Source of the DNA: Schizophyllum amplum
Taxonomy: Eukaryota > Basidiomycota > Agaricomycetes > Agaricales > Schizophyllaceae
Direction of reading: 5' to 3'
Length of the DNA: 64,000 nt
Assembly (NCBI GenBank): GCA_007026445.1
Contig: VDMD01000007.1
Coordinates: 558,001 to 622,000 of the forward strand
Each line of letters opens with the position of its first letter. The stretch's first letter is position 1. Under the pieces are notes generated by a model. That model was not told the DNA's origin, did no database searches, and saw only the letters and a program-made list of their open reading frames with translations. A program made the position numbers and the translations under genes. Positions 24,162 through 35,348 of the stretch are shown one piece after another.

Positions 24162-24285
24162 GCATCGTGCGGCGACGAGCAATCGAGGCGGCGGGCAATC
24201 CATTGGTGGCCTCGTGACGGCCGTTGCTTGGTTACGCGAGGGAACCTTTGCCCTTGTTTGGTTCCCAAGCACGAACAAGCAGTGA

Positions 24286-24949
24286 CGATGAAAAATACCA
24301 AATCTGGAACTGCCGTCGTCAAGTCGCCCTCAAGGTCGGTATCGCTGCACAAACTCAGATGTTCACCTAGTGGGTGCTAACTTTACAGCCTTGTATGACG
24401 GGCGAGAATACAGACGTCCAGGCGTATGTCGTACGTCTGGCGGCAGTCACCAGCTTCCGTCTTTGTCCTTCAACACACTTGTGTTCCTCTTCCAGGCGTT
24501 GAAGGTAATCTGGACTTCAAGTACGTCTCCTGCAGCCGCTGTGGCCTCTCTGTGTCCCTAAGATTGTTGTTCTCGAGCTTCCAGTTTGAATCACTGCAGG
24601 CTTTCGCATTGGCGGTCACTGACAGCGTCCGGATCCGGGATGGCTGTCGGGCGAGTGTAAAGTTCACGCGGGCCTTGTCTTTGGACATTGCAGTGTGTCT
24701 CCATTAGTTGATTGGCCTGTCGCAGATCGAGCCAAGAGCACTCAGACTGCTCAGAGAGCACTTGTAGCTTGTGACATCAACTTGAGGGTAGGCGCGATCG
24801 ACTTGTCGTCTATCCCCATCTCTCCAACATCTCTCTGACTCTTACATATTGTAACCGTTTTCGATGTGAGCGGGGGCCAGGGGCTGGGGGGGCTGCGGAG
24901 CATATGTAATGTGGACATCGTTTCCTGTGCTCACATACATCCTGCAGTC
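24286..24949. other. Spacer between membrane gene promoter and transporter pseudogene
   Basis: No supported gene. A G-rich stretch near 24880-24895 sits where intron 1 of the intact transporter has its G run, suggesting that homology starts near here. Confidence 0.45.
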
Positions 24950-26500
24950 CATCCTCGAAGTCTTTTTGCTATGCTGATGATAGAAGGTGCATTCTACGGA
25001 ATCCACGGACAGGACCTGGACAGGACATATCACTGATGCCCGGCCAGCGTTTGTATAGGCTGAACGTCCCGCGCCCGCGCTGCTCTTCTCCAAGGTCGCG
25101 TTCTTCTCGTCTCTGGGCGTGTTATGGGTCATTCTCGTCGAGCTTCTTCTTCATCACCACCGTGGTGATTATGGCGGTCGCCCACCCAAAAGCATTTGCC
25201 GTGGCCTTCGTAGAGTCGTGTTCACTGGCATAAACTACAAGCCCCTCCCGATCGCGCTCATGGCAAGTCTGGTGGTCACCGTCCCGGGCCCCAAATGGAT
25301 ACCAAGGGGACAACAAGAACGCCATGGTCGGCCGCGCTCTTACCTGTCTCGTGCTGCGCTCTACGCTTGGCATGGTCCTACGTTGGTCGCACGGCGTCCG
25401 CCTGCTTTTACCGAAGGCGAGCCTTCCAAACCGGGGCTGCTGCTCGTAGAGAACTTGTAGAAACTTGAGAGGGTCCTCCGGCCCATGCCTGCGGACTCTA
25501 CCGGGCCTCCACCTTCTATAGGCCTGCCTGTCTACCGGCGTACGACCTACTACAGATCCTTCCCAAACTCATAGAACGCCTCGCGCGGTCGATCTGCCAG
25601 ACCGACACCATTACCGTCCGCCTCATCTACCGGCTTCGACGATGAGCACCACGACACACTGCACAGCGCCAGGAACGTCCGCGGGCTCCTCCGACATGCT
25701 TCCCGTGCACCAAGACCCGTCAAAGCTGCTTCGAGGACACCCCACGAGCAGGAAGATGAACACGCGACGGGCGTCGCCACATCTGCACGTAGAGGCGCGC
25801 GCTACGTCTGCCGTGCGCGCGCCACATTCACGGAGTTCAAGACGGCACCTGTGCGGGCAGCAGCAGCGAGCTTCGTCGTCGCGTGCGTGTGCCAGCTGCA
25901 ACATCTGCATGTGCAGCCTATCAAGGGGGCGCTGATGCAGGTGGGCAACTGGTCGATTCCGCTCACGCTCCTCTCGTCGCGTATCTCTACAGGGACGACA
26001 GAGTCCGAGCTCTGGTCAGCGCTGATGGCATAAGGGGCATGACGCGGAGCGTGCGCATTTTCTTCCGGCGTGTGTGGTGGGCGCGGAGGCGGAGTAGCGG
26101 GGGAGAGCGCACAGAGGGAATGCAGCCCGGAGGGATAGAGACGGTGATTATCGCGGTGCTGTCGCGCATGGTCCTCACGCCTCTCGTCTTGATGCCGGCG
26201 GCCGCTCATGGCGCTCGCCGCCAAAGACGAGTGGCAGAACGTCTTCAAAGAGTGCGTCCTGATTCTCCTTGACGGTCTCGAGCACCCTACTGATGTTCAT
26301 GCAGCCCGGTCTTCGTGGTGTCGAACGTGCTGCTGGTGTCATCGCCGCCGGCACTCGCGCTTGCACAGATCACGCAGCCGGCGTCGGGCGACTCGTTGGA
26401 GCGGCTGATCAGCAAGACGATCTTCTGGTCGTACTGCATCGTGACGCCACCCGCGACGATTCGGTACGTTGTCATTGGGATCATTTTCACCAACATGTAG
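24950..26500 (+). pseudogene. Decayed copy of the ECM3-type transporter
   Basis: Pieces of the transporter follow in the correct order but in shifting frames. They are CAGTCCATCCTCGAAGTCTT (exon 2 start, then an early TGA), LLFSKVAFF-encoding DNA near 25080, MASLVVTVPGPKW near 25260, the loop region near 25500-25700, MTRSV and the helix loop near 26040. The last exon is almost intact (SNVLLVSSPPALALAQITQ, KTIFWSYCIVTPPATIRYVV, stop near 26498). Multiple frameshifts and stops rule out a full product. The 3' flank to about 26740 still aligns with that of the intact gene. It is convergent with FunK1-B, as the intact copy is with FunK1-A. Confidence 0.88.
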
Positions 26501-26740
26501 CACGCCGTCTATTCCTCACCAGCAAGTTTCGAGTTGGCGAGGTCCGAGCTGAGGCCTGACTTGGGGGCCGTTGTAGGTCGCGTGTCGCGTAGTTCGTGCT
26601 TTCCCATTGCCATACACATCCGCGGCGGTTTATAGCCATGCATCTTGCCATTTATTTCGCATTTATCTAAGTATACTTACGCACGTCTAATTTGTACCTC
26701 TGGCTCTTCGCCCCAGCTTTCTTGCAATGTACCATGTCAT

Positions 26741-27034
26741 ATGTCTAGCCTTATGAAGCTAGCCAGGGCGCGCACGAGCGAACCGCGAACCGTGCACGCC
26801 TGGAATGTTTTGGGTTGAGGGGAATCATACATTGGGTGGAATGAGAGTCAGATCACTGGGCAAATCTGTTGGTGGTAGCGACAACGTTAGGGAGACCCTG
26901 CAGTTGCGCAAACATGTTCATTCATCTGCGCCAGCCGCTTCTCATCGTGGGTAACATACATAAGTGCTAGCAGGCGCGCGTAACTTTCGTGAATCTCGTA
27001 AAACAAAGCACAATCCGAGTCTGAGGACGATAGT
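26741..27034. other. 3' flank of FunK1-B
   Basis: 294 bp between the end of transporter-like homology and the FunK1-B stop. Bases about 26890-27034 align with the 3' flank of FunK1-C (39457-39590). Confidence 0.6.
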
Positions 27035-29704
27035 CTAAAGTCGCCCCTTGCCCTTCCTTCCGCCGAGCTGAGTGGGGGAGGACGTCCTGATGTACGTGCC
27101 CGGGGCAGCGGTCTTCTGCCGCTTGGCAGCACGGATCTCCTCCTCATTCTCCTCGACCTCGTCGACATCTTCGGCGACCTCCTCCTCGTCGTCCTCCCCA
27201 CTCCCAGCCTCCTCGTCGTGTTCTGCGTCTGCTCGACTTCCCGAAGCCGCCTCCTCGTCTTCGTCCTCTTCCAACGGCGTCCCTTGAAGCGTCGCGCTAA
27301 ACGAGCTGCTCGCGCGCATATTGTCGCTGTTGAGTTTCTTCTGGGTGGCCGTCGCGATCCTGTCGGCCTTGCTATCCTTCTCGAGCTTCTTCCTGTAGGC
27401 CTCGATGATAGCCTCGGGATGCTGCTCATGAAGGGGGTCGTTCAGGCGGTCGTTGTCCTTGAAGTCCCCGGTGTCCAAGAGTTTTACCCAATCGGCCACC
27501 AACGCATCGTAGCTGCGTAACGAGGGTGCAGTGGGCTCGCTGAAATCCGGGTCTTCGTCTGCCTGCTTCTTCCACTCTTGCACATCAAAGTAGTATCGAA
27601 TCCACGCGCGAAGTTTCATTCGGTAACTGCTGAACCAACGTTGCAGTGGGCGAGAGACGGTGTCAGGGAAATTGAAGATGAAGGCGTATCTTTGGCCTTC
27701 TAGAAATGCCCGTTTGTTCGTGCCACCGACTGGTTTGTCCTTTTTTTCGTTCTTCTTCTTGAGGATAAAATCGGCCTGATAGTAGACGGTGTCCACGACA
27801 TTGATGACGTCCGCGATATCGAAGGGGAAGTATAGGAGGATCATGTAGAAGCCGACCCAGAATAAGGATTCAAGATCGTCCTGGACGTCGTGCAACTTAT
27901 CATCCTCGCTCAGAGACAAAGATGACATGAAGCCCCAGGTTCCCTAAGGGCCAGTCAGCCAAACACTGACATGGAGGTTCACCAGAAACAGCGTACCGTG
28001 CGATCAGGACGTCCAGAGCTGTTAGGCTTCTGAGCCATTACGTTGACATCTGGGTCCGTGCAAGGGAGTTCGGGCATCGGCGCGCAGAGATCCCAGTCCG
28101 CAAGAAAGCCCCGCCCGGTCTTCTCATCCCAGAATATGTTTCTCGCGCTGAAGTCGCGATGCAGCGTCCGACAACGCTCCGTAGCTTGACGATGACCTGC
28201 AACAAGATGAGTGTATGCGCAGGAGGGAAACGACGGTGAACTCACAGATCAGTGCATCAAAAAGAATTTGCATCAAGTGCTTGGACGACTTGAATTTCCA
28301 CAGCGGGAGACCGATGTTCTCCGCCAGACGATGATGCGCACGCGGGTGATGCTCCAAACGCTGGCCCTTGTTCCACTTTTTGTCGACGTAGAGATGGGTC
28401 ACGGTCTTCTGGCCCGGGATATCTCCTCCGCAGACGAGCACTGGCGCATGATCTATAACCTTGGTGTTGAGGCCTGCAATGCTCTGGGCCTCTGGCACTA
28501 CCGTCCCAACGTCGGAGCGCCATCCGTCCTTGATGAAGACGACTCGTTCATCCTGGGGGTCCCAAGCCGGGTACGCGCGGGTTGCGCGAGAGCGTAGACC
28601 ACGCGCGTCGGTACCGTACGATGCCCAGACGTAGAAAGTGCGGAAGCCGGTTGGAGCCTCGGCGCAAGGCACGTCCATCTCCCGGATAGGCACCTTGAGC
28701 TGCTTGTCCTCCTCAACATACGGCGCTAGTTCCTTCCGAGCGCGTTCTCCGTGCGTTGCGTTCTCCCGCGCCACCGGCCGGACTGTGGTATCGAAGCCCT
28801 GGGCCTCGGGAGAGAGGTTGTCGAAGCGGTGCAGGAACTCGTTGAGGCATTGATATTTGAGATCGGGGTCGTCCTGCCGCCACATCCGCTTGTCCGTAAC
28901 GATCAGACCGTCCTTGTCCGCCCGGATGACGCGAAAGTAGTTGGCGTTGATGAAGATGAAGAACGAGAAGACCCGGTGCTGGCTGGCGTGCATCTCTTCG
29001 ATATAGCGTAGCATCTGTCCCAGACTCTCACTGTTCTTGGTATCGAGCGCCGGCTCGAAGCCGCCAGCTTTCGCGCGGTCATCAAATGGGTCGTCCTTCA
29101 ACTTATCCTCGCCGCCGAGTACTGCCTTGCCAAATTGCGTGCGACCACCCTGCAGGTTCACAAGAGCGTTGTAAGTGAGAAAGTCTGGCTTCTTATGCTT
29201 TCCGGCGGGTGCGAGCTTGTCGGGATGGTTGCTGGTATCGACGGTCACGCAATTGGTCATGACGCTGTTCATGCCCTCGAGCTGAGGTGAATGTTGAGTA
29301 TGTATGTTTGGAAAATCAAAGCTATAACGCACCAGGAATCCATACATATCTTTCTCGACCTTAGGATCCTTGATGTCGTACTGAACGTCCGGGGTAGGCG
29401 AGGACGCCGGCGGAACGAAGTCGTCTAGGAACTCATCGAAGTGCATGGGACCAGCCCAGTATCCATCGTTGTCGCGTGCCATCGACTTCTTGGCCTCTGC
29501 TGCCTTGACTCTGGTGCTTGAACCCTCTTCAAGATGCTGAAACCTCAAGCGGCGCGGGCTGACTTTGGGGACGTTGGGCGGAGCGGAGTTGGCTACGAGG
29601 GGCTGGCGACGACCGGGGGTTCGAGGAAGCTCGTCGGATGCAGCGGGAGGGGACTCCTTTGGTAGCGGGCGCTTACGCGTACGGGGCAGCGGCTGAGTGG
29701 CCAT
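27035..29704 (-). CDS. FunK1-B: intact FunK1-family protein kinase
   Basis: FunK1 (PF17667) is a protein-kinase-like family expanded in mushroom-forming fungi. Exons 29704-29333, 29281-28246, 28196-27997 and 27943-27035 give 838 residues with no break. The N-terminus is basic and disordered (MATQPLPRTRKRPLPKE), then GYWAGPMHFDEFLDDF. The kinase core includes FSFFIFINANYFRVIRADKD, LNEFLHRFDNLS and RVVFIKDGWRSD. The catalytic loop is LHRDFSARNIFWD; the metal-binding segment reads FLADWDLCAP, with DWD in place of DFG. GTWGFMSS and LHDVQDDLESLFWVGFYMIL complete the C-lobe. A long acidic tail with a basic patch (AAKRQK) suggests a nuclear location. The start matches FunK1-D (MATQP). The core is nearly identical to FunK1-C, and the gene is convergent with a dead transporter copy. 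Confidence 0.92.
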
Positions 29705-29770
29705 AGTGGCAGAGAAATCAGTAAAGCGACACGACGGGGGGAGCAAAGAACCGCGCACCACGAGTCCAGA

Positions 29771-29777
29771 TTATATA
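29771..29777 (-). promoter_or_regulatory. TATA box of FunK1-B
   Basis: TATATAA on the minus strand lies about 67 bp before the start codon at 29704. Confidence 0.5.
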
Positions 29778-30215
29778 CCGCGAGGCCGAGTCACGGATGA
29801 CCTTTCCCACGAGGTGAACAATGGATAATCGATGGCTGGCCTTTAGTGCGTGACCGTAGCCGGCAAGTTCGAACTATTGATGGCATACACGAGCCGTACA
29901 CGAGGCTGGCGCGCGTCATTGCACGTCGGAGCCGAGAGCACGTGATACTTGAGGGCCGGCCATCTCGCGTCGTCCACGTCAACCGCAAAGTACTTGTGCA
30001 CACCTAACGAGCCTGTAACTCTTTTGCTATATTCATAAAAGCAGTAGTCTAGCATGTTTCGGGTGTTGTAACCGCGGTTGGGCTTCTGATTAACGGCAAG
30101 CAGCTATCATCTACACGAGGGTCTAAGATATACAGCTCGCAGACAACGGTGCAAGGAGAGTTATAGGTAAGTAGACGATCTACAATCAGGCAGATAGTGC
30201 GCTATCCTCGAGAGA
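29778..30215. other. Spacer between FunK1-B and CRAL-TRIO genes
   Basis: A minus-strand frame of 70 codons (30055-29843) is present but has no recognisable domain; I do not call it a gene. The rest is the CRAL-TRIO 3' flank and FunK1-B upstream DNA. Confidence 0.45.
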
Positions 30216-31462
30216 TTAAGGTGCCTGCTCGGGCACCACTGCAGAAGTTGCTGAGTCGCCCACCGGCGTTCCTCCGGCCTCCAATTTCGTCTTGTAATCC
30301 CATTCCTTGACCCCGACCCGTCCCCCGAGCTCCCGCCACGCCTTCAGCCAGCGTTCCCGCCGCGCATCGCACATGTTATTCAGCGCCGGCCAGTATTCTT
30401 CATGTTTCCACTCGAAGTCAGCTTTCCCGCCCCACGCGTCCGTCATGATCTCTTCCGCCGCGAAGAGACCCTCCTTGACCGGCGAGGGATTCAGACGAAT
30501 CTTATCGCGCGTGACAGGGTCCACAAAGGGCATGATCATCTTCAGGAAGGCGGAGACGAGGAAGGGGATGCGAATGACGAGCGCACGGCCGAGGCGTTCG
30601 GGGTAGTGCTCTTGGAGGATGGACAGCACGGTCATGGAAGTGCGCATGGAAGGATGCCTTCCGCGCTCGCCGAAGTTGATCAGTAGTGCCAGGGACCTTC
30701 AGGTCGTCAGCGGGTGTAGTCAGATCGAATGGCAAACACTCACTCGACACCAGGGCCCATGAGCTCTATAGTACGCTCGAGGAACCAGAACGTAAAGTGT
30801 ATTTGGCGCGGGGACTCGTCCGTGTTTTGTTTACTGGGCAACAGGTAGAGCGCCGGGCGGTGCTGAGTGTCATATCCATAAAGGACCGACTTGCCCGTGA
30901 GGCCCTGTAAAGAGGGGAAGTGTGTGCGATGCAAGATGATTTTTCCAGAGAATTGCACGGGATAAGACAAGCCAAATCAGTAACGCAGTATACGAGTGTG
31001 AATAGGGAATGCGTACCTCCGGCTCGACGTGCTTCCTGTTCACCAAATCATACATCCCGAACGCCCGCCGCCACCGCAACGTCGCCTCCAGCCGCTCTAT
31101 CGACTGTTCCGGCTTCCATTTCGTCGCACGGAGGTACCTGCCAGCCCGCATCAGGTCCCACACTGTGGGGAACGATCCCAACGCACGCACCGGTGTATAC
31201 ACTCCCAGCTCAGCCAAAACCGCTCCTCCTCTATGAGCGCCGGGCCAAACTCCCTCGTCCCCTCCGCACCGTACTCCGCCTCCTTGTCCCCAAGGTCGCA
31301 GCCTGGGAGCTTCTCCCCGGCAGGGGACGGTGGGAGCTTGTAGTCCGCTGCCGCAAAGTGCTCCAGCACCGTCTTGTGCATCTCGGCTTGCGCGTCGGAC
31401 AGGGCGGCGGGCGCCGTCGCGTCCGAAACCGGTGGGGGATGTGGGATAGTCACCTTTGACAT
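30216..31462 (-). CDS. CRAL-TRIO (Sec14-like) lipid-transfer protein
   Basis: Sec14-like proteins bind and exchange phosphatidylinositol and other lipids between membranes. Four exons join in phase. The N-terminal CRAL-TRIO-N helices include EEERFWLSWECIHRYLRATK and SIERLEATLRWRRAFGM. The lipid-binding domain has GLTGKSVLYGYDTQHRPALY, LLPSKQNTDESPRQIHF, LINFGERGRHPSM, LSILQEHYPERLGRALVIR and MIMPFVDPVTRDKI. The sequence order LSILQ-HYPERLG is diagnostic for the family. The C-terminus is short and polar. The start ATG at 31462 gives MSKVTIPHPPP. Ligand specificity cannot be read from this. A strong GC hairpin lies about 95 bp upstream of the start. Confidence 0.92.
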
Positions 31463-32115
31463 TGTGCGCGGACCTGTTGGAGAACGAAGGGCGGAGACAG
31501 AAGGAAGGGACAGAGCGGGCGCTTATTCGGGGTGAACGAAGAATCGAACGACAAGAGCAGAGCCGGAGGTACCGGCCCGCTCTGCCACCCAAGTTCATCT
31601 TGTAGATTCTGAAGATTTGCAGACTTGAAGTTCCTCAGCCTCACTCATCGCTCAAAACACACGGGAGAACCTTGCAGACTAGAGTCACATCATATCCCAC
31701 TTCACAGCTTGTCCGAAGTATGTAAGTACATGCACAAGCCATGTATTATGCGTTATGGACCCACAGGTCGCGACCGCCACCCACGGCCAATCGTAAGTAA
31801 GAAAACACGTCCGTCCGTGCGCAGCATAATGAGGTCGTAACTAGTCTGTCAACAGGGCGTAGTAGCAATGGTAAATCTACAGGGGAGAATACAAGTCTGC
31901 GCGCATCGAAAAGAAAGAAAGAAGAAACCCCTAGTAATAGCACGTACGCAGTCGAAAGGGAAACCGACACACGCCGCAGGGCGCGCAGACTATCGAGCAA
32001 GGACAGTCAGGGGAGAGAGCAACTTAACAATAATAGATAGAGTACGGGCAGGCAGGCAGGCAAGGACAACAGGAGGCAGGACGCGCGCGAGCCCCCTCGC
32101 GCGCCGGCCGCCGGG
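31463..32115. other. Spacer between CRAL-TRIO 5' end and RhoGAP 3' end
   Basis: No supported gene. It contains the hairpin at 31557-31585. Both flanking genes read on the minus strand. Confidence 0.5.
31557..31585. repeat. 29-bp GC-rich hairpin
   Basis: Arms GCAGAGC (31557-31563) and GCTCTGC (31579-31585) are perfect inverted repeats, with further GG/CC pairing possible inside. It lies upstream of the CRAL-TRIO start codon, so it could form in the 5' UTR. It does not fold as a tRNA. Confidence 0.6.
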
Positions 32116-33623
32116 CTATGAGCGCAGGTTCGATGTCGACGGTCGCCGCTGCTTGCGCAAGACACGCCGCTCCTCCCGATCGGACTGCGTGCCGCTGTCG
32201 ACCTCCCGCTCGCGCTTCTGGGAGCCCTCTCTCCGCAGCGAGTTGTCCCGCGCGGACGTAATTGATCCGGACGCCGATGCCCGCAGGCTGGGGGATCGCA
32301 CGGAGGGCAATGTTCGCCGCCGTTTGACCTGCGCGCCCTCTTCAGGGCCACCAGACTCGAGGACGGGGTCAAGCGAAGGCGATGCACTCTTTGGGGGGTG
32401 ATCTAAGCGATAACGAGTCAACGGTGCACGCGACAACGGCGGGGCGTGGGCAGAGGGCAACAGCGCCAGCGCGCGACTTTCGCTGGATTATCGGAATGTG
32501 CTTACCTGTACGGTCGATGGTCTTCCGCCGTGCTACACGTTGTGAGCGATTGCGCCCGACGAGTCTCCAGCCACCGCCGATCTGCGATTGCTCGTCGTCC
32601 GAGCTGGGAACGGCCAAAAAATCCTCGTCGATGGGTGAGCCTGGGGTGCCCGGCGGGGGAGGGATGTCGAAGATGAAGAGCTCCTGGTGCGCGATGAGGA
32701 ACTCGAGCACTTTCTGGCTCAGCCGGTGCTCGTTCGGCGAGAGTTCGTGCGAGGGGTGGGATATTATACCTGGTCGGAAGATGACGGCGAGGTCTGCGGA
32801 AAGGTGTCAGCTTGCGTTCGTATGATATGTTTGGGGCACGCACTCTCCGCGGTCATCAAGTTCTTGTCTGCTTTGCGTGCAAAGACAGACAGCAGGTCGA
32901 GGACGTAAAGGAGGAGGTACTGATTATGTGGCGGCATCGAACGCAGGAGGCGCTTGTAGTTGGCAACGACCTGGTCGTGCGTGTTCGGCTGCCTCGAGAG
33001 CGAGTCGCGAAACTCGTGGTAGAGGTCGTAGGGTATCACCGGTTCGGGCATCTGGGTCAGGTATCTTCGGAAGACGCTGGCAACGTCGTGGGTGGTATAT
33101 GTTTCCTGTTTCCAGTCCAGGTCTTTGCCGTACTGCGTGGGGTGAGCGCGTGCAGAGGTGATGGAGGGAGCACGCACGCGTGGGGGCAGCTCGAAGGCCT
33201 GCTGAAGCTCGCGCATGCGCTTGTTCGACCCGTTGACGCGGAAGGTGCCGGGTACTTCGGTTGCTGGGGGGATATTAAATGACGAGCTGTGATGGATGGC
33301 ACACGACGCACCATTTTCCTTGAGATACAAACCACACTTGGCAACGACGACGGGGATGGAGCCCCACACGTACAAATCGCCGTTTGCGTTCGCGGTGGAG
33401 ATTTGGACAGAGGCATAGCGCAGGCTCTCCCGCAGCGGCTTGCCAAACACGGGATGCTCGTCTTGGGCTGGGGGATGCGGTCGTGAGTGCGTGCGGGGAT
33501 GGATGGCGCGGGGGACGGACCGCGAAGTTCAGCGTCGCGTTTCATCTTCTGCGCCGAGGTGAAGTGGGTCCACCAGGCCTTGAGAGACGCCTTGGTGGGC
33601 GCCGTGTCGGGCTCGGAGACCAT
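32116..33623 (-). CDS. Sac7-like RhoGAP
   Basis: RhoGAPs switch off Rho GTPases; the Sac7/Bag7 group acts on Rho1 in wall integrity and actin control. Exons join in phase from the ATG at 33623 (MVSEPDTAPTKASLKAWWTH) through DAELRAQDEHPVFGKPLRES. The GAP domain follows with ASVQISTANANGDLYVWG, IPVVVAKCGLYLKENATEVP, GTFRVNGSNKRMRELQ (arginine-finger region), DLDWKQETYTTHDVASVFRR, YLTQMPEPVIPYDLY and NLAVIFRPGIISHP. These are typical of Sac7-type proteins. A disordered serine- and arginine-rich tail (KRRRTLPSVRSPSLR) follows. A longer upstream frame is open to 33881, but its composition (alanine/proline runs) looks noncoding. Confidence 0.92.
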
Positions 33624-35097
33624 GGGCGCGGGTGGGGGGATGTTTGGCTGTGGCGGGCCGGGCGGGCTGGTGTTTGCGTTGGCTGGGGGCGTGGGCGCGG
33701 GGGTGGGGGCAGTCTGGGCGCGACGGGGGCGCCGCAAGAAAGAGAAGGGGCGAGGGGCCCGCTGGTGAGCCAGAGCGGCGGGGCGGCGGGGGCAAACGCC
33801 AGGCGGGCAATGGCGGTAAAAGGTCAAAAGAGAAGAATAAAGCTGGATGACGTCGCGGCCTGTACCCGTGCGTTTTCCCACGCGTCAATGCCATCCTCCA
33901 ACTTTCAACTTCAACTTGTTCTCGTCGATATCAATGTCCTCGGCGACCTCTGAACGCGCTCGCCATTCTCATCCTCAAGCCACCGCCGCGATTGCCGCAT
34001 TTTGGCCCCGAGTCCCGCTTGCCACAGCTACATAGCCGCACCGCCGGCCCTGCAAGTCATCGTGCGACATTGGCGCCTTGCGAGCCTGACGTCAACCCGC
34101 GGCGACGAACCTCGTCAGAGCGGAGCTCTCATGTCCACATAACATACCCAGCAACATAAGACGTCAGCGGAACGATGTCTAGCGACGATCACTCCGCATG
34201 TTGCGAGCGCGCATCCTTCCATACCTTCCCCGGATCTGCGGTCATGCGCAGTTGCTGCCTATCTTTCGACCACTGGATGTCCCCGCATTGTTCAAAGGTG
34301 CCGTCGCGTATCCTTGAGCCTTTAATTCTGCGCCGTCTGAAGGATGATTCGATGATCGGTGACCAAGTGGTCGATCGTGTTCGCAGACCGACTAAGATTC
34401 AGAAGGATCGTTCTGCAAAGGCTCTGCGGCCAGTCACATATGTGAGCTTTATCTTTCGATTTCTTGTCCGAAACTTCCGACAGGGGACGCACTAAGTAAT
34501 CCGGCCTTCAGGTCGTGAGGGCGTCGACCCAGCGTCCAGGGCGTCGACCCAGCGTCCAGGGCGTCGACCCAGCGTCGACCACCCCTCAACACCCCCTTTA
34601 GCGCTGCACTGTGGCCCGTGCTCGCTTCACTTCGAAGCTGTTCAGGGCCCTCTGCAAGGATGATCTGCAGCCCCTTGATATTATCATTGAAATAATCTCC
34701 GCGGCGGCTTCGCAATCTATGGTACGTTGCATAAGTACCGCGTCGGGATAACATGGCGGACGACGAGCTCGCGAGAGCCCAATGTCATTTTGCCTTTCGT
34801 TTAAGCTTTTTGTACTTACTTACGTAGCTATAAAGTATGTAAAAGAACGGGAGAGTCAGAGAGAAAGCGATTGCCTTGCGCAGGACGTTAACCAACGAGG
34901 TTGTGGCTGCAGATTGAAGCTTGAGGTCTTCCTCTATAGGCTACAGTACAGACATAGCAATGCGTCGCAGAGCAAGGAAAAGCATGCAGCCCAGACATAC
35001 TGTATGGCAGGAAAGCTGGAGAAGCCAGCTTTCCGTTAGCGCCCTTCCGCCCGGAGAACAAACACTATCCTAAACAGGCAATTATTCTGTTGCCATT
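33624..35097. other. 1.5-kb spacer with a 20-bp tandem repeat
   Basis: No supported gene. It contains the three-unit repeat at 34519-34578. Several frames of 60-110 codons show no domains. The right boundary is the start of the right inverted-duplication copy. Confidence 0.5.
34519..34578. repeat. 20-bp tandem repeat, three units
   Basis: The unit GGGCGTCGACCCAGCGTCCA occurs at 34519-34538 and 34539-34558; the third unit (34559-34578) differs in its last bases. It is noncoding as far as I can see. Confidence 0.95.
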
Positions 35098-35213
35098 GCT
35101 TGCTCGTGCTTGGGAACCAAACAAGGGCAAAGGTTCCCTCCCGTAACCAAGCAACGGCCGTCACGACTCCAATGGATTGCCCGCCGCCTCGATTGCTCGT
35201 CGCCGCACGATGC

Positions 35214-35219
35214 TATATA
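35214..35219 (+). promoter_or_regulatory. TATA box of right PPxY membrane gene
   Basis: A TATATA core in the conserved GCTATATAGC context, about 135 bp before the start codon. Confidence 0.55.
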
Positions 35220-35348
35220 GCGCCGCTGTCTCCGCTGATGGAACACCCCACTACTGCCACCCTCAACGCCGCCGACGCATCTAGCCGCCGCCCGCCGCCC
35301 ATTGACAGCCAATTCCTCTGATATTCATTGATTGTCAACGACTCAGAC

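Larger units (their letters stand above)
23135..24285 (-). repeat. Inverted duplication, left copy (partner 35098-36425)
   Basis: Read on the minus strand this block matches 35098-36425 from the 5' flank (GGGAACCAAACAAGGGCAAA) through promoter, three exons and two introns to a shared 3' end (GAATTGTATCCTTTT). The coding part is nearly identical, while the 3' UTR has diverged with indels. The right copy carries about 54 extra bases in the 5' leader. Confidence 0.9.

Noticed and set aside
24950..26500. Transporter copy as a functional gene with extra introns
   Set aside because: Stops and shifts occur inside conserved helices, and no donor/acceptor set rescues all of them.
31520..31600. tRNA-like pattern (GCAGAGC hairpin, GTTCGATTC box, closing GGGTG/CACCC)
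   Set aside because: Only about 60 nt between acceptor-like ends, no anticodon arm, and the hairpin pairs the wrong segments.
33624..33881. N-terminal extension of the RhoGAP to the ATG at 33881
   Set aside because: The added sequence is alanine/proline/arginine low-complexity and resembles GC-rich leader; the ATG at 33623 gives a family-like start.
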